44,129 nucleotides of DNA, taken from positions 1 to 44,129 of the forward strand of contig JAFSYM010000080.1 of the NCBI GenBank assembly GCA_017450005.1, in the 5' to 3' direction. The position numbers were made by a program, and so were the translations under genes. Positions 7,507 through 16,082 of the stretch are shown here, piece after piece. Under the pieces are notes generated by a model. It saw only the letters and a program-made list of their open reading frames with translations, did no database searches and was not told the DNA's origin. Positions within the stretch are counted from its first letter, which is position 1. Each line of letters begins with the position of its first letter. The DNA comes from Clostridia bacterium. GTDB taxonomy: Bacteria; Bacillota; Clostridia; Oscillospirales; Acutalibacteraceae.

Positions 7507-8913
7507 ATGAGCGGACAGGCAAACTGTGCGCTGGTTTTTGTGACCGGGGTGGGGCAGACGTGGTCGACGCTCGCGCGTGATCCGCGTCACCGCTGGAACC
7601 TGTTTCCGGGTGATCGCGCCGTTCTGTTTTCGCACTACCCGGCAGGCGGCAGGCGCAGACTTCTGAATCTGACAAACGATGCGGCGCGGTATCTGCGCAC
7701 GGGACGGCTTGTCTCGCAGATCCGCATCGAGCAGGTCGCGGCAGACCTGCTGCGGCACTGCATCGTGGGGCAGGACGGGTCGCTTCCGAAACAGGTCGAT
7801 GTGCGCATCTACGGCGCGCGGTCCTTCGACGTGCTGGGCAGGACGGATTTTGCGACAGGCGGGGAGACGGACGGCGACGACACGCTGCTGCGGCGTCTGC
7901 TGCGAGACGTGCCGGTTGGCGAGTTTCTCGAGGAATGCGGCGCGGAGAATCTGTACTGCTTCAACTACTCGCCCTTTACCGATCTGTATGCCTCGGCGCG
8001 CGCGCTGCGCGAGATGCTGCTGGCGGTCGTTGAGGATCAGAAAGAGAAGACCGGCGCGGACAAAGTCGTGCTGATTCCGATGAGTATGGGCGCTGCCGTG
8101 GTGCGGGCATACATGGATCTGTATTATCCCGCGGACGGCGCGGTACTGCCCGACCTCGTGCGGCGGATTGTTTCCGTCGTCGGCGCGTGGGACGGCAGCG
8201 ACGCGTTTGCCAATCTCCTGCAATGGCGTCCGGCAGCGGACTTCCCGCAGCAGCTTTGCGAAGAGATTTTGCCCAATACGGTCAGGAATAAATCACTTCT
8301 GCATCTGCTCACGCGCGATCCCGTGCGCACGACGCATCTGCTGCGGCAGGCGATGGATGCGCTGCTGGATATGTGCCTGCTGCATTCGAGCTCGTTCCTT
8401 GCGATGGTGCCGCTGGCACGCTGGGACACGCTGTACGGCAAGCTGTTTTCGGCAGACAGGTTTATTCATAATCCGCGCTTTCGCACCGTGCAGGCGCAAG
8501 CGGATCGTTTCATTGCCTGCGGCAAACATTTGCGCGCGCAGATGGAGCGCATGCAATCGCAGTACGGCACGGAGTTTGCGTTCGTCGGCGGATGTTCCCT
8601 TGCGTACGGCGAGGGGAGCAAAGATTTCTCTTTCCTGCGTCTTTTCGGCGAGGACGGCGCCGACACAGACGGCGTGCTTCCCGTGTCGTCGACCGTGCCC
8701 GGCGTTGCGGCGGGAGAGCCGACACCCGATTTTTCGGATGCGTGGTTCCCGCAGACGAGCTGCCTGTTTCAAGGTCGTCCGCATGAAATCGGCTGTGATC
8801 CGTCCGCTATGCGGCTGATCCTCGATCTGGCGCTCGGCAAAACGGACAGCGTGCCGACGAACATTGTGACCGATCCGATTCCGGCGGACGAGGCGTCCGC
8901 AATCCATACATAA
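7507..8913 (+). CDS. Alpha/beta-hydrolase-fold protein, LCAT/lipase-like, function unknown
   Basis: 468 residues from ATG 7507, with GGAGGT 6 bases ahead. No signal peptide. The N-terminal strand CALVFVTGVGQTW resembles the first strand and oxyanion region of alpha/beta hydrolases. The stretch VVLIPMSMGAAVVRAYMD (about 187-204) looks like a nucleophile elbow with Ser193, but Pro replaces the first Gly of the usual GxSxG. Downstream VGAWDGSDAF resembles the LCAT-like acyltransferase/lipase family (PF02450). Candidate Asp and His of a triad cannot be fixed by eye. It lies 17 bases before the alpha-galactosidase gene and shares its promoter, so a role in glycolipid or glycoside breakdown is an inference from context. 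Confidence 0.6.
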   Translation: MSGQANCALVFVTGVGQTWSTLARDPRHRWNLFPGDRAVLFSHYPAGGRRRLLNLTNDAARYLRTGRLVSQIRIEQVAADLLRHCIVGQDGSLPKQVDVRIYGARSFDVLGRTDFATGGETDGDDTLLRRLLRDVPVGEFLEECGAENLYCFNYSPFTDLYASARALREMLLAVVEDQKEKTGADKVVLIPMSMGAAVVRAYMDLYYPADGAVLPDLVRRIVSVVGAWDGSDAFANLLQWRPAADFPQQLCEEILPNTVRNKSLLHLLTRDPVRTTHLLRQAMDALLDMCLLHSSSFLAMVPLARWDTLYGKLFSADRFIHNPRFRTVQAQADRFIACGKHLRAQMERMQSQYGTEFAFVGGCSLAYGEGSKDFSFLRLFGEDGADTDGVLPVSSTVPGVAAGEPTPDFSDAWFPQTSCLFQGRPHEIGCDPSAMRLILDLALGKTDSVPTNIVTDPIPADEASAIHT

Positions 8914-8930
8914 CAAAGAGAGGGAATACT

Positions 8931-11108
8931 ATGCTAATCACGTATAACTCTGAAAAAAAGCTGTTTCACCTGCACACGTCCGACACGACATATGTGATCG
9001 GCATTTACGACGAAGGGTATCTGCTGGGACTGTACTACGGTGCGCGCGTCACGGACGACGATTTCAGCGCATTTTGCTGCCGCCTGCCGAACGCCTCTTT
9101 TTCTCCGGCAGATCCCGTGATTGGAGAACACGGCTTTTCACCTGATACCGCGCCGATCGAATACGGCTGCAACGGCGCGGGCGATTTTCGCATTTCCGCG
9201 TTTTCGGTGCGCGGCGCGGCAGGGGACAATGTGACGGATCTGCGTTACCGTGCACATCGCATCTACGCGGGAAAACAGTCGATCCCCGGTATTCCGTCGA
9301 CCTATGTGTCGGATGATTCCGAAGCACAGACGCTCGAAATCGACGCCGAAGACGCCGTAACGGGCGTGCAGGCGACGCTGGTCTATACGGTGTTTGCCGA
9401 TTCGCCCGTGATGACCAAGCGCGTGATTGTCCGCAATCCTACCGAGAACACGCTGTATCTTGAGCGGGTGTTCAGCGCGTGCAACGATTTTCCGACCATG
9501 GACTTCGATCTTGTCACGCTGTACGGCCGCCATGCCGTGGAGCGCACCATGGAAAAGCGTCCGCTCGCGCACGGTTTGCAGGGCGTGGAGAGCAAGCGCG
9601 GCGTTTCGAGCCATGCGCAGAATCCGTTTGCCGCGCTCATGCGTCATGGGGCCACGGAAGACGCCGGCGACGTGTACGGCTTCAACCTTGTGTATTCCGG
9701 CAACTTCTCCGCGCTCGCGGAGTGCGACTTCAACGGCAGTACGCGGTTTATCATGGGCATCAACCCGAACGACTTCGAGTGGACGCTCGGCAGCGGCGAG
9801 GCGTTCTATGCGCCGGAAGTGGTCTGCGTCTACACCGACAAGGGACTGGGCGAGATGAGCCGTATTTTCCATCGGTTCTATAACCGCCATCTGATCCGCG
9901 GGAAATTCAAGACCGAAAAACGCCCGCTTCTGATTAACAGTTGGGAGGCGGCCTATTTCGATTTCGATACGGATAAGCTGCTCGCATTTGCCGACGTGGC
10001 AAAGGAACTGGGCATCGAGATGCTTGTCATGGACGACGGCTGGTTCGGCAAGCGCAACGACGACCGCAGCAGTCTGGGCGACTGGATCGTCAACGAAGAA
10101 AAACTGCCCGGTGGACTGCGCCCGCTTGTCGACGGCGTGCATGCGCGCGGACTGAAGTTCGGTATATGGTACGAGCCGGAAATGATTTCGCCCGACTCCG
10201 ATCTGTTCCGTGCGCATCCCGACTGGCATGTGCATGTGGACGGCCGAGCGCCGAAGGTCGGCCGGCACCAGTATGTGCTGGACGTTTCGCGCGCGGATGT
10301 GCGCGACTACATCTACTCCATGATCGCGTCTGTTTTGCAAAACAACGACATCGACTATGTGAAGTGGGACTTCAACCGCAACATCTCCGACGCCGGGTCC
10401 GCACTCCTGCCGCCGGAGCGCAAGAAAGAATTCTTCCACCGTTTTATCCTCGGCACATACGACCTGATGGGCAGACTGGTCGAGGCGTTCCCGGACGTTT
10501 TGTTTGAGGGCTGTTCGGGCGGCGGCGGCCGTTTTGATCCGGCCATGCTCTGCCTGACGCCGCAGATCTGGACGAGCGACAACACCGACCCGATCGAGCG
10601 CCTGACTATACAGTTCGGTACCTCACTATGTTATCCCGCTTCCGCGATGGGCGCACATGTGTCCGCGTGCGACCGCACCGGCTATAAGACCAAGGGCGAT
10701 GTGGCGATGTGGGGCACATTCGGATATGAGCTCGATCCGCGCAAACTCAGCGAAGAGGACAGAGAGATTGTGCGCAGACAGGTGGCCGCGTATCACAAGT
10801 ATTATGATCTGATTCGCACAGGCGATCTGTACAGGCTCATCAGCCCCTTTGAAAACCGTTTCCGCGCAGCGTGGCAGATGGTCGCCGCCGACCGCAGCAG
10901 CACGCTCTTCACGCTTGTGACGATGCGAAAGGAAGAAAACGGTATGTGCTTTGTCCGGCTCAAGGGACTCGATCCCGACCGGATGTATGCCTGCGCCGAG
11001 GACGGCAAAACGTACTCCGGCGCATACCTGATGCGCGCGGGACTGAACGTGTCGGAAGTGATTCGCCGCGACGGCGAAAGCTTGACGCTGTATTTCAGCG
11101 CCGAATAA
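8931..11108 (+). CDS. Alpha-galactosidase, glycoside hydrolase family 36
   Basis: 725 residues, the usual GH36 length. It cleaves terminal alpha-1,6-galactose from melibiose, raffinose-family oligosaccharides or galactomannan. An N-terminal beta-supersandwich is followed by a TIM barrel. Barrel motifs: MLVMDDGWFGKRNDDRSSLG (365-384), GIWYEPEM, DYVKWDFNR with nucleophile Asp480, FEGCSGGGGRFD, and WTSDNTD with acid/base Asp550. These positions sit two residues from the catalytic pair of Geobacillus AgaA (478/548). No signal peptide, so it works inside the cell on imported sugar. ATG 8931 is preceded by GAGAGGGAA. It forms an operon with the hydrolase-like gene upstream; no raffinose ABC importer is visible in the window. 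Confidence 0.95.
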   Translation: MLITYNSEKKLFHLHTSDTTYVIGIYDEGYLLGLYYGARVTDDDFSAFCCRLPNASFSPADPVIGEHGFSPDTAPIEYGCNGAGDFRISAFSVRGAAGDNVTDLRYRAHRIYAGKQSIPGIPSTYVSDDSEAQTLEIDAEDAVTGVQATLVYTVFADSPVMTKRVIVRNPTENTLYLERVFSACNDFPTMDFDLVTLYGRHAVERTMEKRPLAHGLQGVESKRGVSSHAQNPFAALMRHGATEDAGDVYGFNLVYSGNFSALAECDFNGSTRFIMGINPNDFEWTLGSGEAFYAPEVVCVYTDKGLGEMSRIFHRFYNRHLIRGKFKTEKRPLLINSWEAAYFDFDTDKLLAFADVAKELGIEMLVMDDGWFGKRNDDRSSLGDWIVNEEKLPGGLRPLVDGVHARGLKFGIWYEPEMISPDSDLFRAHPDWHVHVDGRAPKVGRHQYVLDVSRADVRDYIYSMIASVLQNNDIDYVKWDFNRNISDAGSALLPPERKKEFFHRFILGTYDLMGRLVEAFPDVLFEGCSGGGGRFDPAMLCLTPQIWTSDNTDPIERLTIQFGTSLCYPASAMGAHVSACDRTGYKTKGDVAMWGTFGYELDPRKLSEEDREIVRRQVAAYHKYYDLIRTGDLYRLISPFENRFRAAWQMVAADRSSTLFTLVTMRKEENGMCFVRLKGLDPDRMYACAEDGKTYSGAYLMRAGLNVSEVIRRDGESLTLYFSAE

Positions 11109-11143
11109 TCACGCATTCTGCATCAGAATAAATCAAACAATAA

Positions 11144-11184
11144 ACCACCGGCTTTCCCGATCGGGCGGCCGGTGGTATATTTAT
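11144..11184 (+). terminator. Terminator of the alpha-galactosidase operon
   Basis: The stem ACCACCGG (11144-11151) with CCGGTGGT (11169-11176) and a C/G-rich loop that can extend the pairing is followed by ATATTTAT. Confidence 0.7.
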
Positions 11185-11190
11185 CGCGCA

Positions 11191-11209
11191 TCACGGATTT
11201 CCGTGCAAC
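11191..11209. repeat. Solo copy of a CACGG...CCGTG palindrome
   Basis: TCACGGATTTCCGTGCAAC here differs by one base from the same segment at the left end of the 16083-16450 element (TCACGGTTTTCCGTGCAAC). It looks like an isolated terminal repeat of that family. Confidence 0.5.
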
Positions 11210-11214
11210 GTCAA

Positions 11215-11242
11215 GATATTAGATTGTAGATATTAGATTGTA
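11215..11242. repeat. Tandem 14-bp repeat
   Basis: GATATTAGATTGTA occurs twice in a row. A second low-complexity patch of CCGCTATC-type units follows at about 11311-11340. The stretch 11109-11367 otherwise holds two terminators and no gene. Confidence 0.7.
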
Positions 11243-11243
11243 G

Positions 11244-11266
11244 AAAAGGACGGGCTTTGCCCGTAC
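11244..11266 (-). terminator. Terminator of the alcohol dehydrogenase gene
   Basis: On the minus strand the short stem ACGGGC-AAA-GCCCGT is followed by CCTTTTC. It lies about 100 bases past the dehydrogenase stop. The stem is short, so it may be weak. Confidence 0.5.
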
Positions 11267-11367
11267 CCATTTTGATTGGGGTGCGGGGCATTTTGCCTCT
11301 CCATCTCGGATATCCGCTATCCGCTATCAGCTATCTGCTGTCTGCATCTTTCCGCTAAGAAGCTCCT

Positions 11368-12582
11368 TTATGCGTCCAGACCGCCGATCTTGCGGATGAG
11401 CGCCATGCACTCCGGCTTGTCGATGATCTTCGGAACGGGGTAGAGCGGATTGCCCTCGCGCAGCGCGCGCTTGGCGATGGTCTCCACGTCCTCCTCTTTG
11501 AGTACGTCCAGATGCTCCGGAATGTTCATATTGCGGTTCATTTCCCGGATCTTGCGGATGAACAGCACGGCTTTTTCGGCGTCGGTCGATTCGGTCGTGA
11601 CAATGCCGGCCACGTCCGCAAGCTGTGCCAGACGCTTGTGCGCGCTCTCTCCGAACCAGTCGAGGACGTACGGCAGGATGACCGCGTTCGCAAGACCGTG
11701 CGGCGTGCCGTACATACCGCCGAAGTTGTGCGCGATCGCGTGCACGTATCCGACGTAAGCGCGTGTAAACGCGACGCCCGCAAGGTAAGAGGCTTCAAGC
11801 ATATTTTCGCGTGCCGTCAGGTTTTTGCCGTCCGCGTAAGCTGTTTCAAGGTTGTCAAAGATCAGGCGTGTGGCTTTGCGCGCCGCTTCTTCGGTGCCCT
11901 TGGTATTGCTGCGGCCGATGTAAGCTTCAACGGCATGCGTGAGCGCGTCCATACCGGTGGTGGAGGTGATGTGCGGCGGCAGACCGACGGTCAGATCCGC
12001 ATCCAGTACCGCGTATTTCGGACGCAGCACGGGATCCTGAATGGCATATTTTTCATGTGTTTCGGGATCGGACACCACAGCGGCAATCGTCGTCTCGGAG
12101 CCGGTGCCGGCCGTCGTCGGCACAGCATAGAGCGTCGGGATCTTTTTACGGATCGTCAGCGTGCCGCGCATTTTCTGGATCGGCTTCTTCGGGCAGCGCA
12201 CGCGCGCAGCCGCGGCTTTGGCGCAATCCATGGGCGAGCCGCCGCCGAAAGCGATTACGGCTTTGCATCCGTTTTCCTCATACAGGGCTTTAGCTTCCTC
12301 GATATTCGGGATCGTGGGGTTCGGCTGGGTACCGTCGTACACTGTGTACTGCACGCCGTTGTTCGTCAGTTCGCTGAACAGACCGTCGAGCAGATGCAGA
12401 CCCATCAGACCCTTGTCCGTCACGACCAGCACACTGTCATGGCCGTTCTGCCTGACGGTTTCCGCAAGCTTTTTGACAGAACCGGCGCCTTTGAGAAGCT
12501 GCGGCTCCGACCAGTCGAGCAGCTTGCTTGCTGCGCGAAAGACTGCCTGATAGGCACGGCAGTAAAGATTAAACAATTTCAT
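11368..12582 (-). CDS. Iron-containing alcohol dehydrogenase
   Basis: 404 residues from ATG 12582, with GGGAGGAAA directly ahead; the 19-residue extension to an upstream ATG runs through the promoter and was rejected. Group III NAD(P)+-dependent dehydrogenase that interconverts alcohols and aldehydes. Motifs: the nucleotide-binding FGGGSPMD (112-119), AVPTTAGTGSE (153-163), GMDALTHAVEAYIG with iron ligands Asp212 and His216, and VHAIAHNFGG...TPHGLAN with His281 and His295. All four metal ligands are present. It has its own promoter in the 65-base gap after the aminotransferase gene. Substrate is unknown; butanol, propanediol or lactaldehyde-type activities are all possible. Confidence 0.93.
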   Translation of the reverse strand: MKLFNLYCRAYQAVFRAASKLLDWSEPQLLKGAGSVKKLAETVRQNGHDSVLVVTDKGLMGLHLLDGLFSELTNNGVQYTVYDGTQPNPTIPNIEEAKALYEENGCKAVIAFGGGSPMDCAKAAAARVRCPKKPIQKMRGTLTIRKKIPTLYAVPTTAGTGSETTIAAVVSDPETHEKYAIQDPVLRPKYAVLDADLTVGLPPHITSTTGMDALTHAVEAYIGRSNTKGTEEAARKATRLIFDNLETAYADGKNLTARENMLEASYLAGVAFTRAYVGYVHAIAHNFGGMYGTPHGLANAVILPYVLDWFGESAHKRLAQLADVAGIVTTESTDAEKAVLFIRKIREMNRNMNIPEHLDVLKEEDVETIAKRALREGNPLYPVPKIIDKPECMALIRKIGGLDA

Positions 12583-12610
12583 CCGATTTCCTCCCAGTTC
12601 AGAATAATTC

Positions 12611-12639
12611 ATTTTATCATAATCCGATAGGAATTGCAA
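12611..12639 (-). promoter_or_regulatory. Promoter of the alcohol dehydrogenase gene
   Basis: -35 TTGCAA (12634-12639), a 17-base spacer and -10 TAAAAT (12611-12616 on the complement), just upstream of the GGGAGG ribosome site. Confidence 0.7.
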
Positions 12640-12647
12640 GCGCGGAT

Positions 12648-13865
12648 TCAGCTCTGGCGGTACGTTCTCAGGAAATCCTCCAGCTTATCCATCGCGTCGG
12701 TCAGCGTGTCCTTGTCGGGTAGGGACACCACGCGGAAATGATCCGGCTGCGGCCAGTTGAAGCCTTTGCCCGGAATCATCAGCACATGCTTCTGGTGCAG
12801 GAAGTCGAGCATCATCTGCTCGTCGTCGTGTATGCCGAACCGCTCCACGTCGATCTTCGGGAAGATGTAGAACGCGGCGTCGGGGCGCACGGCGGAAACG
12901 CCGGGAATGCGGTTGAGCGCGTTGTACACGATTTCGCGTTGTTCATACAAACGCCCGCCCGGAAGCAGCAGCTTGTCCACGCTCTGGATGCCGCCGAGCG
13001 CCGTCTGGATAATCATCTGCGCCGGGACGTTCGCGCACAAACGCATGGCCGAGAGCATGTTCAGGCCTTCAATGTAGCCCTTGGCACAGCTTTTATCGCC
13101 GCTCAGACACATCCAGCCGCTGCGGAAACCGGCGACACGGTGCGACTTGGACAAACCGTTGAAGTTGACGCAGAACAGATCGGGACACAGCGACGCGATG
13201 GCGATGTGCTTCTTGCCGTCGTACACAAGCCGGTCATAGATTTCGTCCGCGAAAATAATCAGATGGTGGCGGCGGGCAATGTCGACGATGCCCTTGAGCA
13301 CGTCTTCCGGATACAGCACGCCCGTGGGATTGTTGGGATTGATGACGACAATGCCCTTGGTGCGTTCGGTAATAAGACGCTCTATATCCTCCAGATCGGG
13401 GTACCAGTGGTTTTCCTCGACGCAGCGGTAGTGCCGCACCACGCCGCCCGCCAGCGTTGCGCACGCTGTCCAGAGCGGATAGTCGGGGGACGGGATCAGG
13501 ATTTCATCGCCTGCGTCCAGCAGTCCCTGCATGGCCATCGAGATCATCTCGGACACACCGTTGCCGGTGTAAATGTCGTCCACGGAAACGTCGGGAATGC
13601 CCTTGAGCTGGCAGTACTGCATGATGGCTTTGCGCGCAGAAAAGATGCCCTTGGAGTCGGAGTAGCCCTCCGCGTCGCGCAGCATCCGCTGCATATCCTC
13701 GATGATCTCCTGCGGCGCATGGAATCCGAAGGGGGCAGGATTGCCGATGTTGAGCTTGAGGATGCGGATATTCTGTGCGCTCATACGCGCCGCTTCCTCC
13801 ACGACCGGTCCGCGCACGTCGTAGGAAACATGATCGAGTTTGCTGGATTTATTGAATTGCTTCAT
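12648..13865 (-). CDS. alaA: PLP-dependent aminotransferase, AlaA-like
   Basis: 405 residues, fold-type I class I/II aminotransferase. The length and the motifs LKLNIGNPAPFGF, EGYSDSKG, NPNNPTG (177-182), FADEIYDRLVYDG and NGLSKSHRVAGFRSGWM fit the alanine aminotransferase AlaA subgroup. The PLP Schiff-base lysine is Lys240. It would interconvert pyruvate/glutamate with alanine/2-oxoglutarate in the cytoplasm. The start ATG 13865 has GAGG about 8 bases ahead, and a clear promoter lies upstream. The alcohol dehydrogenase follows 65 bases downstream with its own promoter, so the two need not work together. Confidence 0.9.
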   Translation of the reverse strand: MKQFNKSSKLDHVSYDVRGPVVEEAARMSAQNIRILKLNIGNPAPFGFHAPQEIIEDMQRMLRDAEGYSDSKGIFSARKAIMQYCQLKGIPDVSVDDIYTGNGVSEMISMAMQGLLDAGDEILIPSPDYPLWTACATLAGGVVRHYRCVEENHWYPDLEDIERLITERTKGIVVINPNNPTGVLYPEDVLKGIVDIARRHHLIIFADEIYDRLVYDGKKHIAIASLCPDLFCVNFNGLSKSHRVAGFRSGWMCLSGDKSCAKGYIEGLNMLSAMRLCANVPAQMIIQTALGGIQSVDKLLLPGGRLYEQREIVYNALNRIPGVSAVRPDAAFYIFPKIDVERFGIHDDEQMMLDFLHQKHVLMIPGKGFNWPQPDHFRVVSLPDKDTLTDAMDKLEDFLRTYRQS

Positions 13866-13898
13866 ATCGTTCGCCTCGGTTTTAAACAGCGTTTCTGT

Positions 13899-13927
13899 AT
13901 TTTACCACATTTAAAAGAAAACTGCAA
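13899..13927 (-). promoter_or_regulatory. Promoter of the aminotransferase gene
   Basis: -35 TTGCAG (13922-13927), a 17-base spacer and -10 TAAAAT (13899-13904 on the complement). Confidence 0.7.
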
Positions 13928-13959
13928 GACGCGGATGCACGTTGATTGGTTTTGGCTGA

Positions 13960-15249
13960 TTATGCTTCAAACACGACGGCTGCGGTGAATACGTTTCGGC
14001 TGTCGTCCCACGTCCATTCATAACTGCCGCCGTATTTTTTGGCGGTGCGGCGGATATTCTTGATACCCGTACCGTGACGCTCGCTGTCCGGCTTTGTCGA
14101 GCGCAGCCTTTGTCCGTCGGCGATCGGCGCGCGGCCGCTGCTGTTTTCGACCGTGAGCGTCGTCATCCCCTCCACATGCCGTTCCAGCCGGAGGTCGATG
14201 AATTTGTCCTCGGCTGTCACGGCGCCCTCGACCGCGTTGTCGAGGAGATTGCCGACAAGCGATACGAGATCGGCGTCGTCCATAAAGGAGAGATTCGCCG
14301 TTACGGCGGCATAGCTGAACCGGATGGCCTGCATCCGGCAGAGCGTATCGTATTTGCCCAGCGTCAGATCGAGCATCTTATTATTCGTATTGCCGACCGG
14401 TGCGGATTTCGGCAGTGTGCCGAGTACCTGCGCAATATACGCATGCATTTCACCCGCATCGTTCATGGACTGCAGCGCGGTCAGGTGATTCTTTTCGTCG
14501 TGGACACGCGCGCGCACCTCCTCGTTCTGCCGCTCAAGTATGGCGTAATACTGCCGGTCGATCTCCACCTTCTCGGCAGCTTGCCGCAGCTCGACGAGCT
14601 CGCGGCTGCGGCGCATGGCGCTGCTGTAAAACGAGAACGTCAGCAGCATCGACACAAACAGTACGGCGGCGGATGCGATCATGACGATCTGCGTGCGTGC
14701 GGTAAGCTTTACACCGTCTGTGATGAGCCAGACGGAGATATTCGTCAGCGCGACGGCGATCGGAAAAATGAACAGAAACGCCGGGGCACGGTCATCGCTT
14801 TTCCCGCTGCCGCGGCGAAAGACAACGCGCGCGGTCAGGACGGCAAAGAGCAGATACAGCGTTTTGCTTACAAAGGCGACCAGAACATAGTGCGGCAAGG
14901 AGTGCATATACGATTCAAATTCGGCGGATGACACGCCGGTCAGAATCCGCAGCGTCAGGTATTCCGTAGCGTTGCAGATAACCTGCAGCAGCAGTGCGGA
15001 TAAGAGTCCCTTCACGATTCTTGCGCGGTAAAAGAGAAGTACGATCACGGTATCGGTCAGAGTATACAGGAGCATATTGCGGACCGCGTTGTAGAAAAAG
15101 ATGAAGTGCAGCATCAGCAGAATATGCAGGCCGATACCGCCCGCTATGACGACTGCCCGCGGACGTTTTGTCTCGAAGATGCTGCCGAAGTAGATGTAGC
15201 AGATCCACCATTCAATCAGATGAACGCAAACAGTTATAACCGGGTTCAT
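13960..15249 (-). CDS. GHKL-type sensor histidine kinase (AgrC/HPK10-like)
   Basis: 429 residues from ATG 15249 with GGAGAAG ahead; the longer frame adds 12 residues that overlap the regulator gene and was not used. The N-terminal half (about 1-210) is a run of hydrophobic segments, probably six or seven membrane helices. A coiled linker (SRELVELRQAAEKVEIDRQY) follows, then the phospho-acceptor region EVRARVHDEKNHLTAL. The ATPase N-box is LVGNLLDNAVEGA and the G-box HGTGIKNIRRTAKKYGGSY. It lies 13 bases after its LytTR partner, so the pair forms one transcript. No AgrB or AgrD-like peptide gene is visible next to it, so the signal is unknown. Confidence 0.9.
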   Translation of the reverse strand: MNPVITVCVHLIEWWICYIYFGSIFETKRPRAVVIAGGIGLHILLMLHFIFFYNAVRNMLLYTLTDTVIVLLFYRARIVKGLLSALLLQVICNATEYLTLRILTGVSSAEFESYMHSLPHYVLVAFVSKTLYLLFAVLTARVVFRRGSGKSDDRAPAFLFIFPIAVALTNISVWLITDGVKLTARTQIVMIASAAVLFVSMLLTFSFYSSAMRRSRELVELRQAAEKVEIDRQYYAILERQNEEVRARVHDEKNHLTALQSMNDAGEMHAYIAQVLGTLPKSAPVGNTNNKMLDLTLGKYDTLCRMQAIRFSYAAVTANLSFMDDADLVSLVGNLLDNAVEGAVTAEDKFIDLRLERHVEGMTTLTVENSSGRAPIADGQRLRSTKPDSERHGTGIKNIRRTAKKYGGSYEWTWDDSRNVFTAAVVFEA

Positions 15250-15262
15250 GTGTCTTCTCCTC

Positions 15263-15961
15263 TCAGATGCTGCGTGTGTACGCAATGAAAAACTTACGGA
15301 ACGCAGATTGCTTGCGGTAGGATACAGGCACCGTGTATTTGCCGCAGAGTGTGACGGCGTCGCGCGCGTATCGCGTCACATGCGCCGCATTGATCAGAAA
15401 CGACGCGTGCGGCATGACGAATACAGTCCGGGGCAGGCGGGACGACCATGTGCGTATCGAGTCGCCGGAGCGGTACGACTTGTCGGTGGTGACCACCATC
15501 GTGTGCCGCCCGACTATTTCGATATACACAATATCCTGCGCGTCGATGCGCACACGCTCGCCGTCGTCCTCCAGTACGATGCTGCACGGCTCTTGCCGCA
15601 TGCGTTCGATCACCTTGTCGAGCCCTGCCGCGAGCCGCACGGGGTCGAGCGGCTTTTGCAGATACCGCATCACGCGCAAATCGAGCGCGTCGTCCAGATA
15701 CTGATTGTGCGCCGTTATCATAAACAGGATGATCTTCGGGTTCACTTCCTGCAGGCGACGTGCAAGTTCCAGTCCGTTGTGCGGCTGCATCTCAATGTCA
15801 AGAAATGCAACATCATAGCGCGCAGGCGACCGAAAGACAGCGGCGCTGTCGGTGCATACGTCGTATGCCGCATCAAAACCGTTTGCCTCAAAATGGCGTC
15901 GCACGCAGGACGCCACTTCGTCGGCGAACGCGCGTTCGTCGTCGCAGATCAGAATACGCAT
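15263..15961 (-). CDS. LytTR-family response regulator
   Basis: 232 residues from ATG 15961, preceded by GGGAGG. The receiver domain (1-120) has the acidic pair in ICDDE (Asp7, Asp8), phospho-acceptor Asp55 in AFLDIEM, Thr83 in MITAHN and Lys103 in YLQKPLD. The C-terminal LytTR DNA-binding domain (about 130-228) shows VYIEIVGRHTMVVTTDKSY, PRTVFVMPHASFLINAAHV and VPVSYRK. Such regulators bind paired direct repeats and typically control bacteriocins, virulence or competence. It is first in the operon with the histidine kinase. The target genes are not evident. Confidence 0.92.
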   Translation of the reverse strand: MRILICDDERAFADEVASCVRRHFEANGFDAAYDVCTDSAAVFRSPARYDVAFLDIEMQPHNGLELARRLQEVNPKIILFMITAHNQYLDDALDLRVMRYLQKPLDPVRLAAGLDKVIERMRQEPCSIVLEDDGERVRIDAQDIVYIEIVGRHTMVVTTDKSYRSGDSIRTWSSRLPRTVFVMPHASFLINAAHVTRYARDAVTLCGKYTVPVSYRKQSAFRKFFIAYTRSI

Positions 15962-15998
15962 AACAGACCTCCCAAGCAAATGATATTATTTCACAATT

Positions 15999-16028
15999 AT
16001 TCTACCAAATCACGCGCCTGCGCGTCAA
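15999..16028 (-). promoter_or_regulatory. Promoter of the two-component operon
   Basis: -35 TTGACG (16023-16028), an 18-base spacer and -10 TAGAAT (15999-16004 on the complement). A perfect 7-bp inverted repeat, CGTTTTT-gctat-AAAAACG, lies at 16064-16082 just upstream. It could be a regulator site or part of the neighbouring repeat element. Confidence 0.65.
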
Positions 16029-16082
16029 TACACGGCATGTGCAGTTTCGACGCATCCGATATACGTTTTTGCTATAAAAACG

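Noticed and set aside
11215-11340. CRISPR-like array from tandem short repeats
   Set aside because: Only two 14-bp units with no spacer plus a low-complexity patch; no cas genes.
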